This document shows positions 55,678-64,000 of a stretch of 64,000 bases of DNA, piece after piece; the first letter of the stretch is position 1; each line of letters opens with the position of its first letter. Under the pieces are notes generated by a model. It searched no databases and had not been told where the DNA came from. It saw nothing but the letters and a program-made list of their open reading frames with translations. Location of the stretch: NCBI GenBank assembly GCA_037693485.1, contig CM075350.1, positions 119,351,001 through 119,415,000 of the forward strand. The letters run 5' to 3'. Source of the DNA: Kitagawia praeruptora. Taxonomy: Eukaryota; Streptophyta; Magnoliopsida; Apiales; Apiaceae. Made by a program: the position numbers and the translations under genes.

Positions 55678-58163
55678 ACAAGTTTGGGTCCATGTGACTT
55701 AGAGACAGTTTTATCATAATCAACATGTTTGTCAACTTTCTTAGTGTTAATCTTCTTGTCACCGTTGGAAGTCTTAGAACCTGAAGTTTTAGACTTAGGT
55801 GACAGAGGTACCTTCCTAGCTTTAGGAGGACTTGAAGACTTTGACCTTGTGTAGTGTGTGTGAGAATTGTGACTGATACAACCATCAATGAATTGCCTTC
55901 TTAAATTAAAACAACTAGTCATAACATTCATATTGCATGGCATACAGTCAAATTTATCATAAAAAGGTGCATCTCTATGACTTAGAGGCACAGAACAATC
56001 ATAGAAAGGTTTAGACACACTACCAACTGGTTTCTTGCATGCATGAGTTAAATGATTGGTACTGAAACAGTTCTGACAAGTTTTCCTAGGGGCATTAGGC
56101 ATATAAGCATAGTTGTTATCCTTGTTAATCCCTAACTTGCCATTTCTGTTCTGTTTCTTCTTAGTCACTTTCTTTTCTGATTCACTCTTCCCAGCTGAGA
56201 CAAACTTAACAAACTTCTTAGGTCTTGGCCTATCAACTACTGGTTTCTTGGTCTTTGACTTGACACTCTCACTCTTAGAGGATGCTTGTTGTTCACTAGA
56301 TTGTGCTTCATCCTCATCATTCAACATTTGCTTGATGAGTAAGGCATCCTCATCAATTTCAAATGTTGATTCCTTAAAAATTGGATTTTCAGTCTTTCTC
56401 AAAATGTGAGGCACTTTCTCATGAACAGATGTGTCCTCTTCAATGACATCATAGCCTTTCCTCTGTTTGAGAGAGTCATATTCAAGTCCAATAGCTGCTT
56501 TGGGTTTAGCTTCAATTTTCTCACAGTAGGATTGCACTAAACCAGATGATTTCTTGAAAGTTTTCAGTTTGAATTCATTCTCAGCTAATTCATCCCTAAG
56601 AGCCTTCTCTACTTGACTAGCACATACAACCTTGTTCTGTAAATATTCAACTTCTTTCTTAAGGTTTTCTACTTGCATAGCAGTTAGCTCAAGTTCCTCA
56701 TTCTTTTTGGTTAATATTTCATTTCTAGTAGACAGTTTAGCAATTTCCTCATTAGCAGCAGTCATACTAGTATGAATATTAAACATTTCAACAGATAGTT
56801 GTTTGATCATGCATTTATACTCAGAAACAGACGTGTCTATAGTAGTGAGAGATGGTACCTGAGAATCAGATGAAGATGAGTCATCCTTGGAGTTGGCCAT
56901 CAAGGCATAATTGCAGAATTCTTGTTCCTCTCCATCACTCTCAGAATCATCCCAACACTTCCCTTCAGCTATGTAGGCCTTACCTTGTGTCTGCTTTTTC
57001 AGAAGGGCCTCATACTTAGCTTCGAGCTCAAGATAATCTCTATCCTTCTTTTTAGGCTTCTTGCATTCACTGGCAAAATGCCCTAGGTCATTGCATCTAT
57101 AGCACCTTACAGATGACCTATCCACATAACTGGTTTTGAACTTATTTCTGTTTGGTTTCACAGGTGCCTTGTTTTTGTTGGCTGAATGGTTTTGAGTTTT
57201 GGGTTTGAAGGGTTGATTTCTTTTAAATCTGATGTTTGGAAATTTTCTGGCCATGAAAGCATATGAAGTATTTTCCATCCCATCAAGTTCTTCCAGAGTG
57301 TAAAACTCTTCTTCTTCTTCCTCCTTTTCCTCAACAGGTTCACTCACCCCAGCTTCAGTTTCTTCATCATCTGCTACCTCCTCTATCCTTAGCTGGCTTG
57401 TAGATGCTTCTAGGTCCAGAATAGATTTGTTGACAATCAAGGCACATGATGTGTTTATCATTCTACCTTGGTTGGCTTGGATAGCCCTTTTCTGAAGCAA
57501 CTCAAGTTCATGAGTCTTTAAGACTCCATAGAGCACATCATAGGTGACTTTGTTCAAATCTCTCTCCCTTAGAGAAATGACTCTTTGCTCCAGATGATTT
57601 GGTAAAGACAACAGAAATTTCATATTTAACTCCTTGGTGCTGTAAACCTTGTCATTCATCTGCAACTCAGTAACTAGCTTGTGAAACCTTTCAAACATTT
57701 CAGTGATGCTTTCCTTGGGTTGTGCCATGAAAGCTTCATACTGTGTGACCAGTATCTGTTTCCTGTTTTCCTTAACCTCATCAGTCCCTTCACACAACAC
57801 CTCAATGTGATCCCACATCTCTTTAGCAGACGTGCATGATGCAATGTTTGCAAACATTGACATGTCCATGGAATCAATGATAAGCAGCATGAGGTGGCTG
57901 TCAAGAGCAACCTTCTCCCTTTCTGACTCTATCCACTTTGATGGATCCTTGGCCTCATAAGATCTTGGGATAGTTGTGGTTCCAACAGTCTTCTCTGGTA
58001 TCTCTTGTTGTGGAACAAAAGGACCATTCTTGAGAATCTCAGGATACAAGGGATGAGAGGCTTTAATGAACAACATCATCTTCATCATCCAGAGGTTGAA
58101 GTTTTCTTTGTCAAACTTAGGGACCTTCACCGTTCCTGTAGTCTTTGGTGTATTCGAACTCAT
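55656..58163 (-). CDS. Element D gag, 835 residues, open
   Basis: Gag starts MSSNTPKTTGTVKVPKFDKE at 58163. The copia gag (UBN2) domain covers about residues 60-230 (TSAKEMWDHIEVLCEGTDEV, ITEMFERFHKLVTELQMND). A glutamate-rich spacer and the CCHC knuckle CYRCNDLGHFASEC (about residue 360) follow, then a coiled coil (about 440-540), a second knuckle-like CQNCFSTNHLTHAC (about 695) and CMPCNMNVMTSCFN (about 735). It ends GPKLVWVPKEK. Gag assembles the particle and binds genomic RNA. It is the only long unbroken gene product in the window. The stop overlaps the pol frame, which lies at -1. Confidence 0.93.
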   Translation of the reverse strand: MSSNTPKTTGTVKVPKFDKENFNLWMMKMMLFIKASHPLYPEILKNGPFVPQQEIPEKTVGTTTIPRSYEAKDPSKWIESEREKVALDSHLMLLIIDSMDMSMFANIASCTSAKEMWDHIEVLCEGTDEVKENRKQILVTQYEAFMAQPKESITEMFERFHKLVTELQMNDKVYSTKELNMKFLLSLPNHLEQRVISLRERDLNKVTYDVLYGVLKTHELELLQKRAIQANQGRMINTSCALIVNKSILDLEASTSQLRIEEVADDEETEAGVSEPVEEKEEEEEEFYTLEELDGMENTSYAFMARKFPNIRFKRNQPFKPKTQNHSANKNKAPVKPNRNKFKTSYVDRSSVRCYRCNDLGHFASECKKPKKKDRDYLELEAKYEALLKKQTQGKAYIAEGKCWDDSESDGEEQEFCNYALMANSKDDSSSSDSQVPSLTTIDTSVSEYKCMIKQLSVEMFNIHTSMTAANEEIAKLSTRNEILTKKNEELELTAMQVENLKKEVEYLQNKVVCASQVEKALRDELAENEFKLKTFKKSSGLVQSYCEKIEAKPKAAIGLEYDSLKQRKGYDVIEEDTSVHEKVPHILRKTENPIFKESTFEIDEDALLIKQMLNDEDEAQSSEQQASSKSESVKSKTKKPVVDRPRPKKFVKFVSAGKSESEKKVTKKKQNRNGKLGINKDNNYAYMPNAPRKTCQNCFSTNHLTHACKKPVGSVSKPFYDCSVPLSHRDAPFYDKFDCMPCNMNVMTSCFNLRRQFIDGCISHNSHTHYTRSKSSSPPKARKVPLSPKSKTSGSKTSNGDKKINTKKVDKHVDYDKTVSKSHGPKLVWVPKEK

Positions 58164-58194
58164 GATCGTTTTTCTGTTTTTGAATAAACAGCCC

Positions 58195-58206
58195 GCTCTG
58201 ATACCA
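58195..58206 (-). other. Element D primer binding site (iMet tRNA)
   Basis: The minus strand reads TGGTATCAGAGC, two bases inside the LTR boundary at 58209. Confidence 0.9.
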
Positions 58207-58208
58207 CT

Positions 58209-59497
58209 TGTTGAGTATTAAATACGGTAAAGAATACAGAGGGGGGGGTGAATGGATTCTTGAACTTTTCTTGGATTGAGTCTATGCAGCAGATAAGTGC
58301 CTGTGTGTGTAGAAGTCTAGGTGCGGATAAAGAAACAACACAAGACACAATATCACTTTAATCTAATGTATTATTAGATAAAGGTTGCTACAATCTGTGA
58401 ATACAAATGGTAGTATTCTCAGCTTCGTTTTTCTCAGAGAGATATATCTTACAGTGTATGAAAAACTTGACTCACAAAGTTACTAAGTTATGAAGTGAGG
58501 CTGTGTCCTTATAGAACATGGATACAACCTACTTACTGCAAATAAGGTAGCTAAACAAATTACTTTCTAGTCTGTCTATCCTTTTTGAGTAAGTGTCCAA
58601 ACGGTTACAGATTTGACTTTGCAAAGCCTGTTTAGATCCACTTCTTTAGCTCCTTGTCTCTTCTATATCTCTCCAAGCTTCCTTGTAGGCTTTCTAGAGC
58701 ACGTTACAGATTGTGGTCCATAAAGTGCATTGGCTTGTTGCAGGTTTCTGACTTGTACAATTTCTTCAGTATTTTGTCTCCAAGAATGTATTCGAGAAGT
58801 GACTAAGTAAGTGATTCGAGAACTAGAATTGACTTGATCGATAACTCTGAGTTCTCGAATACTGTTATATTGACATGTCGAACCACTTCTCGAATAGCTC
58901 TTTTCCATCAGGATTCCTTGAGTTGTCGAATAGAACATTTGACTTATCGAATCCTCGAGATATCGAATAGCTTTCTGAGTCCTTGAGATATCGAATGGAA
59001 CTTTGACTTGTTGACTCTTTGAGAACTCGAATACTATCTTGACTTGTTGACTTCTTGAGTTCTCGAATAGAGTAGTAGACATATCGAATCTCTGAGATAT
59101 CGAATGAGATATCGAACAGTGTATTCAGAGATATCGAATAGTGTCTTGAGATATCGAATCCCTGACTTCTCGAATGCTGGACTTCTCGAATAGACAAATA
59201 TACTTCTCGAATTGGTACTTAGGCAAATTCTTCATTTCTTCAAATCCCAACTGTGATTATTTGACAGTCTTTAACTCCTTGCTTGAGGCATGAACCTTGG
59301 AACTTCTTTCAAGCATTATTCTAGACTCTGTTTGTACAATTACACAACTAGGATTTGATGCCTACTACAAGTACAATACAAACAGAAACTCTACAACTAG
59401 AGGTTCCCTCAGTTAAGAGGTCATGTAAGTAATGCAAAGCATTACAAACAATTAGGCTTGTTATTAGATGTGTACAGGCATGCCTCTGTAACTAACA
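58209..59497 (-). repeat. Element D 5' LTR
   Basis: A 1289-base partner of 45387-46661. The main difference is a short extra segment (cgaatgagatat) near 59100 inside the TCGAA array. Confidence 0.94.
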
Positions 59498-62470
59498 TCT
59501 CTTCTATTTTTATTTTTATTTTTATTTTTGAGTTAAGTAAACACGTTGGTTCATATTATTTATATCTCTTTTCTTTTTTAGTTCTCATACCTTTGTGTAT
59601 GATTATATATTTAATTATTACTATAAATTTATATTGTACATGATTTTTTTTATTAAATATGTAATGTTATTGATTTTCATATATAATAATTTATTTTGAT
59701 CAATTAAGTATTGATACATAGAGTTTAATATTCAAATTTGTATTAAGTATTGTTACATATTATGTATACTACTTTGGTTGCATTTATTGTATAATTTTAT
59801 ATTAGTAAAATTAGTTACGAATCTATACTATTATATAAATTCCGAAACATTGAAAGTTTTGGTACCTGTTTTTTTGTACCAATTTTTTGGTACCTGTTTT
59901 TTGGTACTTCGTGAATTTACTTATGTACCCTTCATTATAAAGAAAAATATATATTAAAACACCTAAAATAAATTTTAACATAATATAATTAATGGTAATT
60001 AGTCGATTGCCTTTTTCATATTTACTTTTAGTTGAAGATGTTACCTTTTATCATATCTTCCAATCATTAATATTACCTTTCGAATTAAAATATGTTTCCT
60101 TTTTTATTTAAAACTAATCGTACAATCATTAGTATATACCCGAAAATATCATACAATATTTTTCAATTATTAATAAAATATATTAAAAATATACTTTGTT
60201 TGTAATAAGGAAACATTAGTATAATCTGTAAACATGTGTATATTAAATTATATTAATTAAAATTAAAAATTATGTAAAAAATAATGATTATATAAATTGG
60301 TACCAGTTTTTTTGTATCTATTTTTTGGTACTTCGTAAATTTACTTATTTACCCTTCATTATAAAGAAAAATATATATTAAAACACCTAAAATAAATATT
60401 AACATAATATAATTAATGGTAAGTAGTCGATTGCCTTTTTCATATTTACTTATAGTTGAAGATGTTACCTTTTATCATATCTTCCAATCATTAATATTTC
60501 CTTTCGAATTAAAATACGTTTCCTTTTTGATTTAAAACTAATCTTACAATCATTAATATATATATCCGAATATATCGTACCATAAATTTCAATTATTAAT
60601 AAAATCTATACTATTATATAAAAACCGAAACATTAAAAGTTTTGGTACCTATTTTTTGGTAATTCGTGAATTTACTTACTTACCCTTCATTATAAAAGAA
60701 ATAAATACACCTAAAATAAGTAATAACATAATATAATTAATGGTAATTAGTCAAGATACTACCTTTTATAAACAACTAAAAACATCAATCGTATCACATC
60801 TTTCCATCATTAATATTTCCTTTCGAACTAAAAGTCTAAAACATGTTACCTTTTTAATTTAAAACAAATCTTACAATCTAAAATAAGTAATAACATAATA
60901 TAATTAATGGTAATTAGTCAATATATTACTTTTTATAAACACCTAAAAACATACTCCTCTATAACTTATTTTTGATATTTTATTTTTTTGTATAAAAATA
61001 GAAAAATCCTATTTTTATATAAAAAAAATAAAATATCAAAAATAAGTTATAGAACTATCCTTAAAATGCACCTTAAAATCCCTGCCAGAAACTGGTCCGC
61101 AAACGTAAAGAATTCAAAGGGACGGAGGGAGTAAATCGTATTATTTCTTTCCATCATTAACATTTCCTTTCGAACTAAAACACGTTACCTTTTAATTTAA
61201 AACAAATCTATACTATTATATAAAAGTCGAAACATTAAAATTTTAGTACCTATTTTTTTGGTACTTATTTTTGGTACTTCGTGAATTTAATTATTTACCC
61301 TTCATTATAAAAAAAATACACCAAAAATAAGTAATAACATAATATAATTAATGATAATTAGTTAAGATACTACCTTTTATAAACAACTTAAAACATCAAT
61401 TGTATCATATATTTCCATCATTAATATTTCCTTTCGAACTAAAAGTCTAAAAGACATTACTTTTTTAATTTAAAACAAATATTACAATCTAAAATAAGTA
61501 ATAACATAATATAATTAATGGTAAGTAGCCAAGATATTACCTTTTATAAACACCTAAAAACACCAATCGTATCATATCTTTCCATCATTAATATGTCATT
61601 TCGAACTAAAACACGTTATCTTTTTAATTTAAAACAAATCTTACAATCATTAATATATACCCGGAAATATTACATCAATATAATAAAATTAACGGTAATT
61701 AGTCGATTGTCTTTTTAATATTTACTTTTAGTTGAAGATATTACATTTTATAAACACGTAAAAACATGAATCATATCATATCTTTTGATCATTAATATTT
61801 CCTTTCGAACTAAAACACATTACCTTTTTAATTTAAAATAAATCTTTCAATCATTAATATATAACCGAAAATATCACACCATAATTTTCAAGTAAAATGT
61901 AACACCTAAAATAAATAACAATATAATATAATAAATGGTAATTAGTCGATTGCATTTTTCATATTTACTTTCAGTTCAAGATATTACCTTTTATAAACAC
62001 CTAAAAAGATCAATTTTATCATATTTTTCAATCATTAATATTTGTAATTAAAACACGTTACCTTTTTAATTTACAACAAATCTTACAATCATTAATATAT
62101 ACTCGAAAATATCACACCAAAATTTTCAATTATTAATAAAATATATTAAAAATCATATATGTTGTTTATAATAAGGAAACATTATTATAATCTGTAAACA
62201 TGAGTATATTAAATTATTACAAATTAAAATTAAAAAAATTATTAAAATAATAATTATATGAAAACATAATTTTAATATTAAATAAAATTTATAACATAAT
62301 ACAAGAAACCCGTGCACTGCAATACTAATAATTAATCGATTATCTTTTCAACTAAAACATATCATCTTTCTATTTTTTTTCTAATTAATTTCCTTTTTTT
62401 TCTAGAAATATAACGGACAACGTTAATTTCTCATTTTCTAAAAAACACTAGGGGCAATTTTAATTAGTAA
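59498..62470 (+). repeat. AT-rich cluster of Helitron-like repeats
   Basis: Three copies of TCTATACTATTATATAAA start at 59822, 60605 and 61207. Each is followed by ccgaaacatt or a variant, a run of ttttggtacc words, acccttcattataaa and repeated blocks such as taacataatataattaatgg. TC starts of this kind match the 5' ends of many plant Helitrons. A candidate 3' end, cccgtgcactgcaatactaa, lies at 62309-62328 (CTAA terminus, degenerate hairpin). No Rep/helicase coding is present. 59503-59530 is a (TTTTTA)n run. No gene is seen. Confidence 0.5.
60954..61131. mobile_element. Stowaway-like MITE, 178 bp
   Basis: The right end reads gggacggagggag followed by TA, the complement of the Stowaway terminal motif CTCCCTCCGTCCC. 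The left end TA-CTCCTCTATAAC is shortened. An inner inverted repeat of about 44 bases (60957-61001 with 61009-61052, cttatttttgatattttatt) can form a long hairpin. It sits inside the Helitron-like repeats and is non-autonomous. Confidence 0.6.
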
Positions 62471-62756
62471 CTAGCATAAAAGCCCGTGCAAGGCACGAGC
62501 CGGTAGCTTAAATATATTTATAAATCAAATTATGTTAATGTTGTTAGTTAAGTATGTGCAAGTTTATAATTTGAAATTTGATATTAGTAGTATTGATAGC
62601 AATCATAACATTTTTTTTTAAATTTGTTGTGGATCATAGAATATGATTGGAGTATTCGGTGGGTGCTTTCTACTTAAGATGATTTTTCAGAACACTTACA
62701 ATTCTAACCATTGGTTCCTCGAAAATGGTTCATCCCTTTAGCTAATTTATAACTGT
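62471..62756 (-). mobile_element. Helitron-like 3' end
   Basis: On the minus strand a hairpin GCTCGTGCCTTGCACGGGC is followed by TTTTATG and CTAG (62474-62471), then T, matching the Helitron 3' signature of a hairpin a few bases before CTRR. The element body would extend to higher coordinates, but an LTR starts at 62757. Nothing else is recognised in 62500-62756. Confidence 0.45.
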
Positions 62757-63257
62757 TGTTGGAGGAATTTCGTAACAACACGAAATCAGAGGTTTGCTGG
62801 AATACTAGAGCGAATTGAATGTTTATGTGGCTGTTTTAGGGGATTAGGGTTTATGAAAAAAGAGGGGGCTGGACTTGGCAGCTGTCTTGATTTGTCTCGT
62901 GTATCAGATTCCATATCGTCCCAAGATGTCTGCGTACCTATATGTTTATATAGGATCAAGCCCCACGCAGTTCTGTGAATTAATTTGGCTTATCCCGAGA
63001 GACTTAAGGGATAAGTTATGTTAATGTGGGTAATAATTGATTTTATCTGATTTAATCTTATCGTTATGATATCTTCCTGATTTGAAGAATATCGTTTGGA
63101 GATATTTTCCGTTATTAATTGATTGAGATTAATTATTTCCTCGTTTCAGGGAGAGGATAAAACTTAGGCATTAAGCAATAATTATTAATCTGAACTAATA
63201 ATTAATATTATTAGAAATTTGGGAGATTATTAGACATGCCAAAATTATGGCATAACA
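62757..63257 (-). repeat. LTR of another retrotransposon at right edge
   Basis: A 501-base segment starts TGTTGGAGGAATTTCG and ends GGCATAACA (TG...CA), followed at once by actagcccccagttc. That is a PPT (AACTGGGGGCTAGT on the minus strand) and sets the orientation. A TATA-like tatataggatc lies near 62952. The partner LTR and coding region would lie beyond 64000, so the family cannot be named. Confidence 0.5.
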
Positions 63258-64000
63258 ACTAGCCCCCAGTTCTTCAGTGTAGCTTGCTGCAGTGGAGAAC
63301 TAAAAATTCTTCAAGCTTCCAAATTTCTTGAGTCGCTGAAAAAACTGAAAATAGATGATTAGAAAAACACTTCGAGCACCATTGTGCTCGTTATGCGGAT
63401 GCAAGTATGATAGCATGCGATGACCACTATAGGATATACGTTTTCCAAGGTTTTCAAATGTGCGAGCATAAATAATATTTTTGAAATCCATTGCGATCCT
63501 TGTTGTCTAGTTAGGACCTTGGCGTTTGTATATATCCCGAATTGGCATACACGATTTTCAAGTGTCTGATGCAACCACATAAGGATGTGTCTGGCGGAGT
63601 CTTCAATAGGAGATGTAGATGTAATTCTGGTGAACTTTCTGGTGAACTTTGCACGCGCGCTGGTTGTGCGTGTCTGAAAGATATTTTGCATAGGGATGCC
63701 TTCCCACCCATGCGACCTTGAGCTCAAGATCTGGTCATGTGCCTTCAATAAAGATAGTTTGCATAGGGATGCCTCCACCCATTCGATATAGCGATATCTC
63801 ATGGGCCTTCGATATACGTACTATCGCGACGATATATGAAAAATCTTTTGCAAATCCAAACGCAATAATAAATATGCTCTTTTAAAAATGTCGCGATAAT
63901 TATTTGTTCGAAAATAATGCTCATTTTTGTAGAAAATCTTTTACAAAATTATGCGTCTCGTATATGTATTTTTTCCTTGAGAATAATGCAGCTCGTACGG
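63258..64000 (-). other. 3' internal region of right-edge LTR element
   Basis: It starts with the PPT beside the LTR. A 26-base word (tttgcatagggatgcct followed by ccacccat) occurs at about 63685-63711 and 63757-63782. The 147-residue minus-strand frame at 63359-63802 is not recognised and is probably not coding. The rest shows nothing I can name. Confidence 0.35.

Larger units (their letters stand above)
45387..59497 (-). mobile_element. Element D: Sirevirus with accessory ORF, best preserved
   Basis: LTRs 45387-46661 and 58209-59497 begin TGTTGAGTATT and end GTAACTAACA, flanked by TCTCT on both sides. The minus strand carries an unbroken 835-codon gag, pol with two stops and two frameshifts, and a 1,581-codon accessory ORF with three stops, ahead of a PPT. 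The LTRs look very similar apart from a small insertion near 59100, which suggests a fairly recent insertion; divergence was not computed. Confidence 0.94.

Noticed and set aside
63359..63802. 147-residue minus-strand ORF at the right edge
   Set aside because: No recognisable domain; it spans a direct repeat and lies in the 3' non-coding part of an LTR element.

Overview
The window looks like plant nuclear DNA, most likely from a eudicot (an asterid is a guess from the look of the element families; nothing here proves it). It is almost entirely nested LTR retrotransposons. I see no intact cellular gene. The only host-gene remnant is a decayed DUF632-family gene at the left end (2169-3091, + strand).

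Layout, left to right. 1-3834 is unique or intergenic DNA with the DUF632 relic and CA/TG simple repeats. 3835-22134 is a Ty3/gypsy chromovirus (element G, minus strand, Reina-like) carrying a LINE fragment in its left LTR. Its gag is split by a Ty1/copia Sirevirus (element A, 9649-21020, minus strand, TSD CCTTC). The A/G junction was later duplicated in tandem (565 bp). 22135-23228 holds an AT-rich stretch with a short-motif array and a small Ale/Retrofit-like LTR plus PBS. 23229-45119 is a second Sirevirus (element B, minus strand, TSD ATATA), itself interrupted by an Athila/Tat-type gypsy element on the + strand (element C, 32884-39865, TSD GGTTG) that keeps gag but has lost pol. 45120-45386 is a short spacer with a tRNA-like (SINE-like) sequence. 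45387-59497 is a third Sirevirus (element D, minus strand, TSD TCTCT), the best preserved. 59498-62470 is very AT-rich, with repeated Helitron-like 5' ends and a Stowaway-like MITE. 62471-62756 carries a Helitron-like 3' end. 62757-64000 holds an LTR, PPT and 3' internal part of another LTR element running off the right edge.

How the parts work together. The three Sireviruses A, B and D share an iMet-type PBS two bases inside the LTR, a G-rich PPT beside the other LTR, and a gag whose stop codon overlaps a pol frame lying at -1. B and D also carry a very long accessory ORF (aORF) between RNase H and the 3' LTR. The two aORFs are recognisably homologous, and each is preceded by a non-coding stretch that repeats the short motif characteristic of that element's own LTR (TGACAG/CTGTCA in B, TTCGAGAA/TCGAA in D). 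Element A lacks both the aORF and such an array outside its LTRs. This accessory module with its shared motif array is the most interesting signal here. All element ORFs carry stops or frameshifts, so none of these copies looks autonomous now. Coordinates and alignments were made by eye; identity values and ages were not computed.
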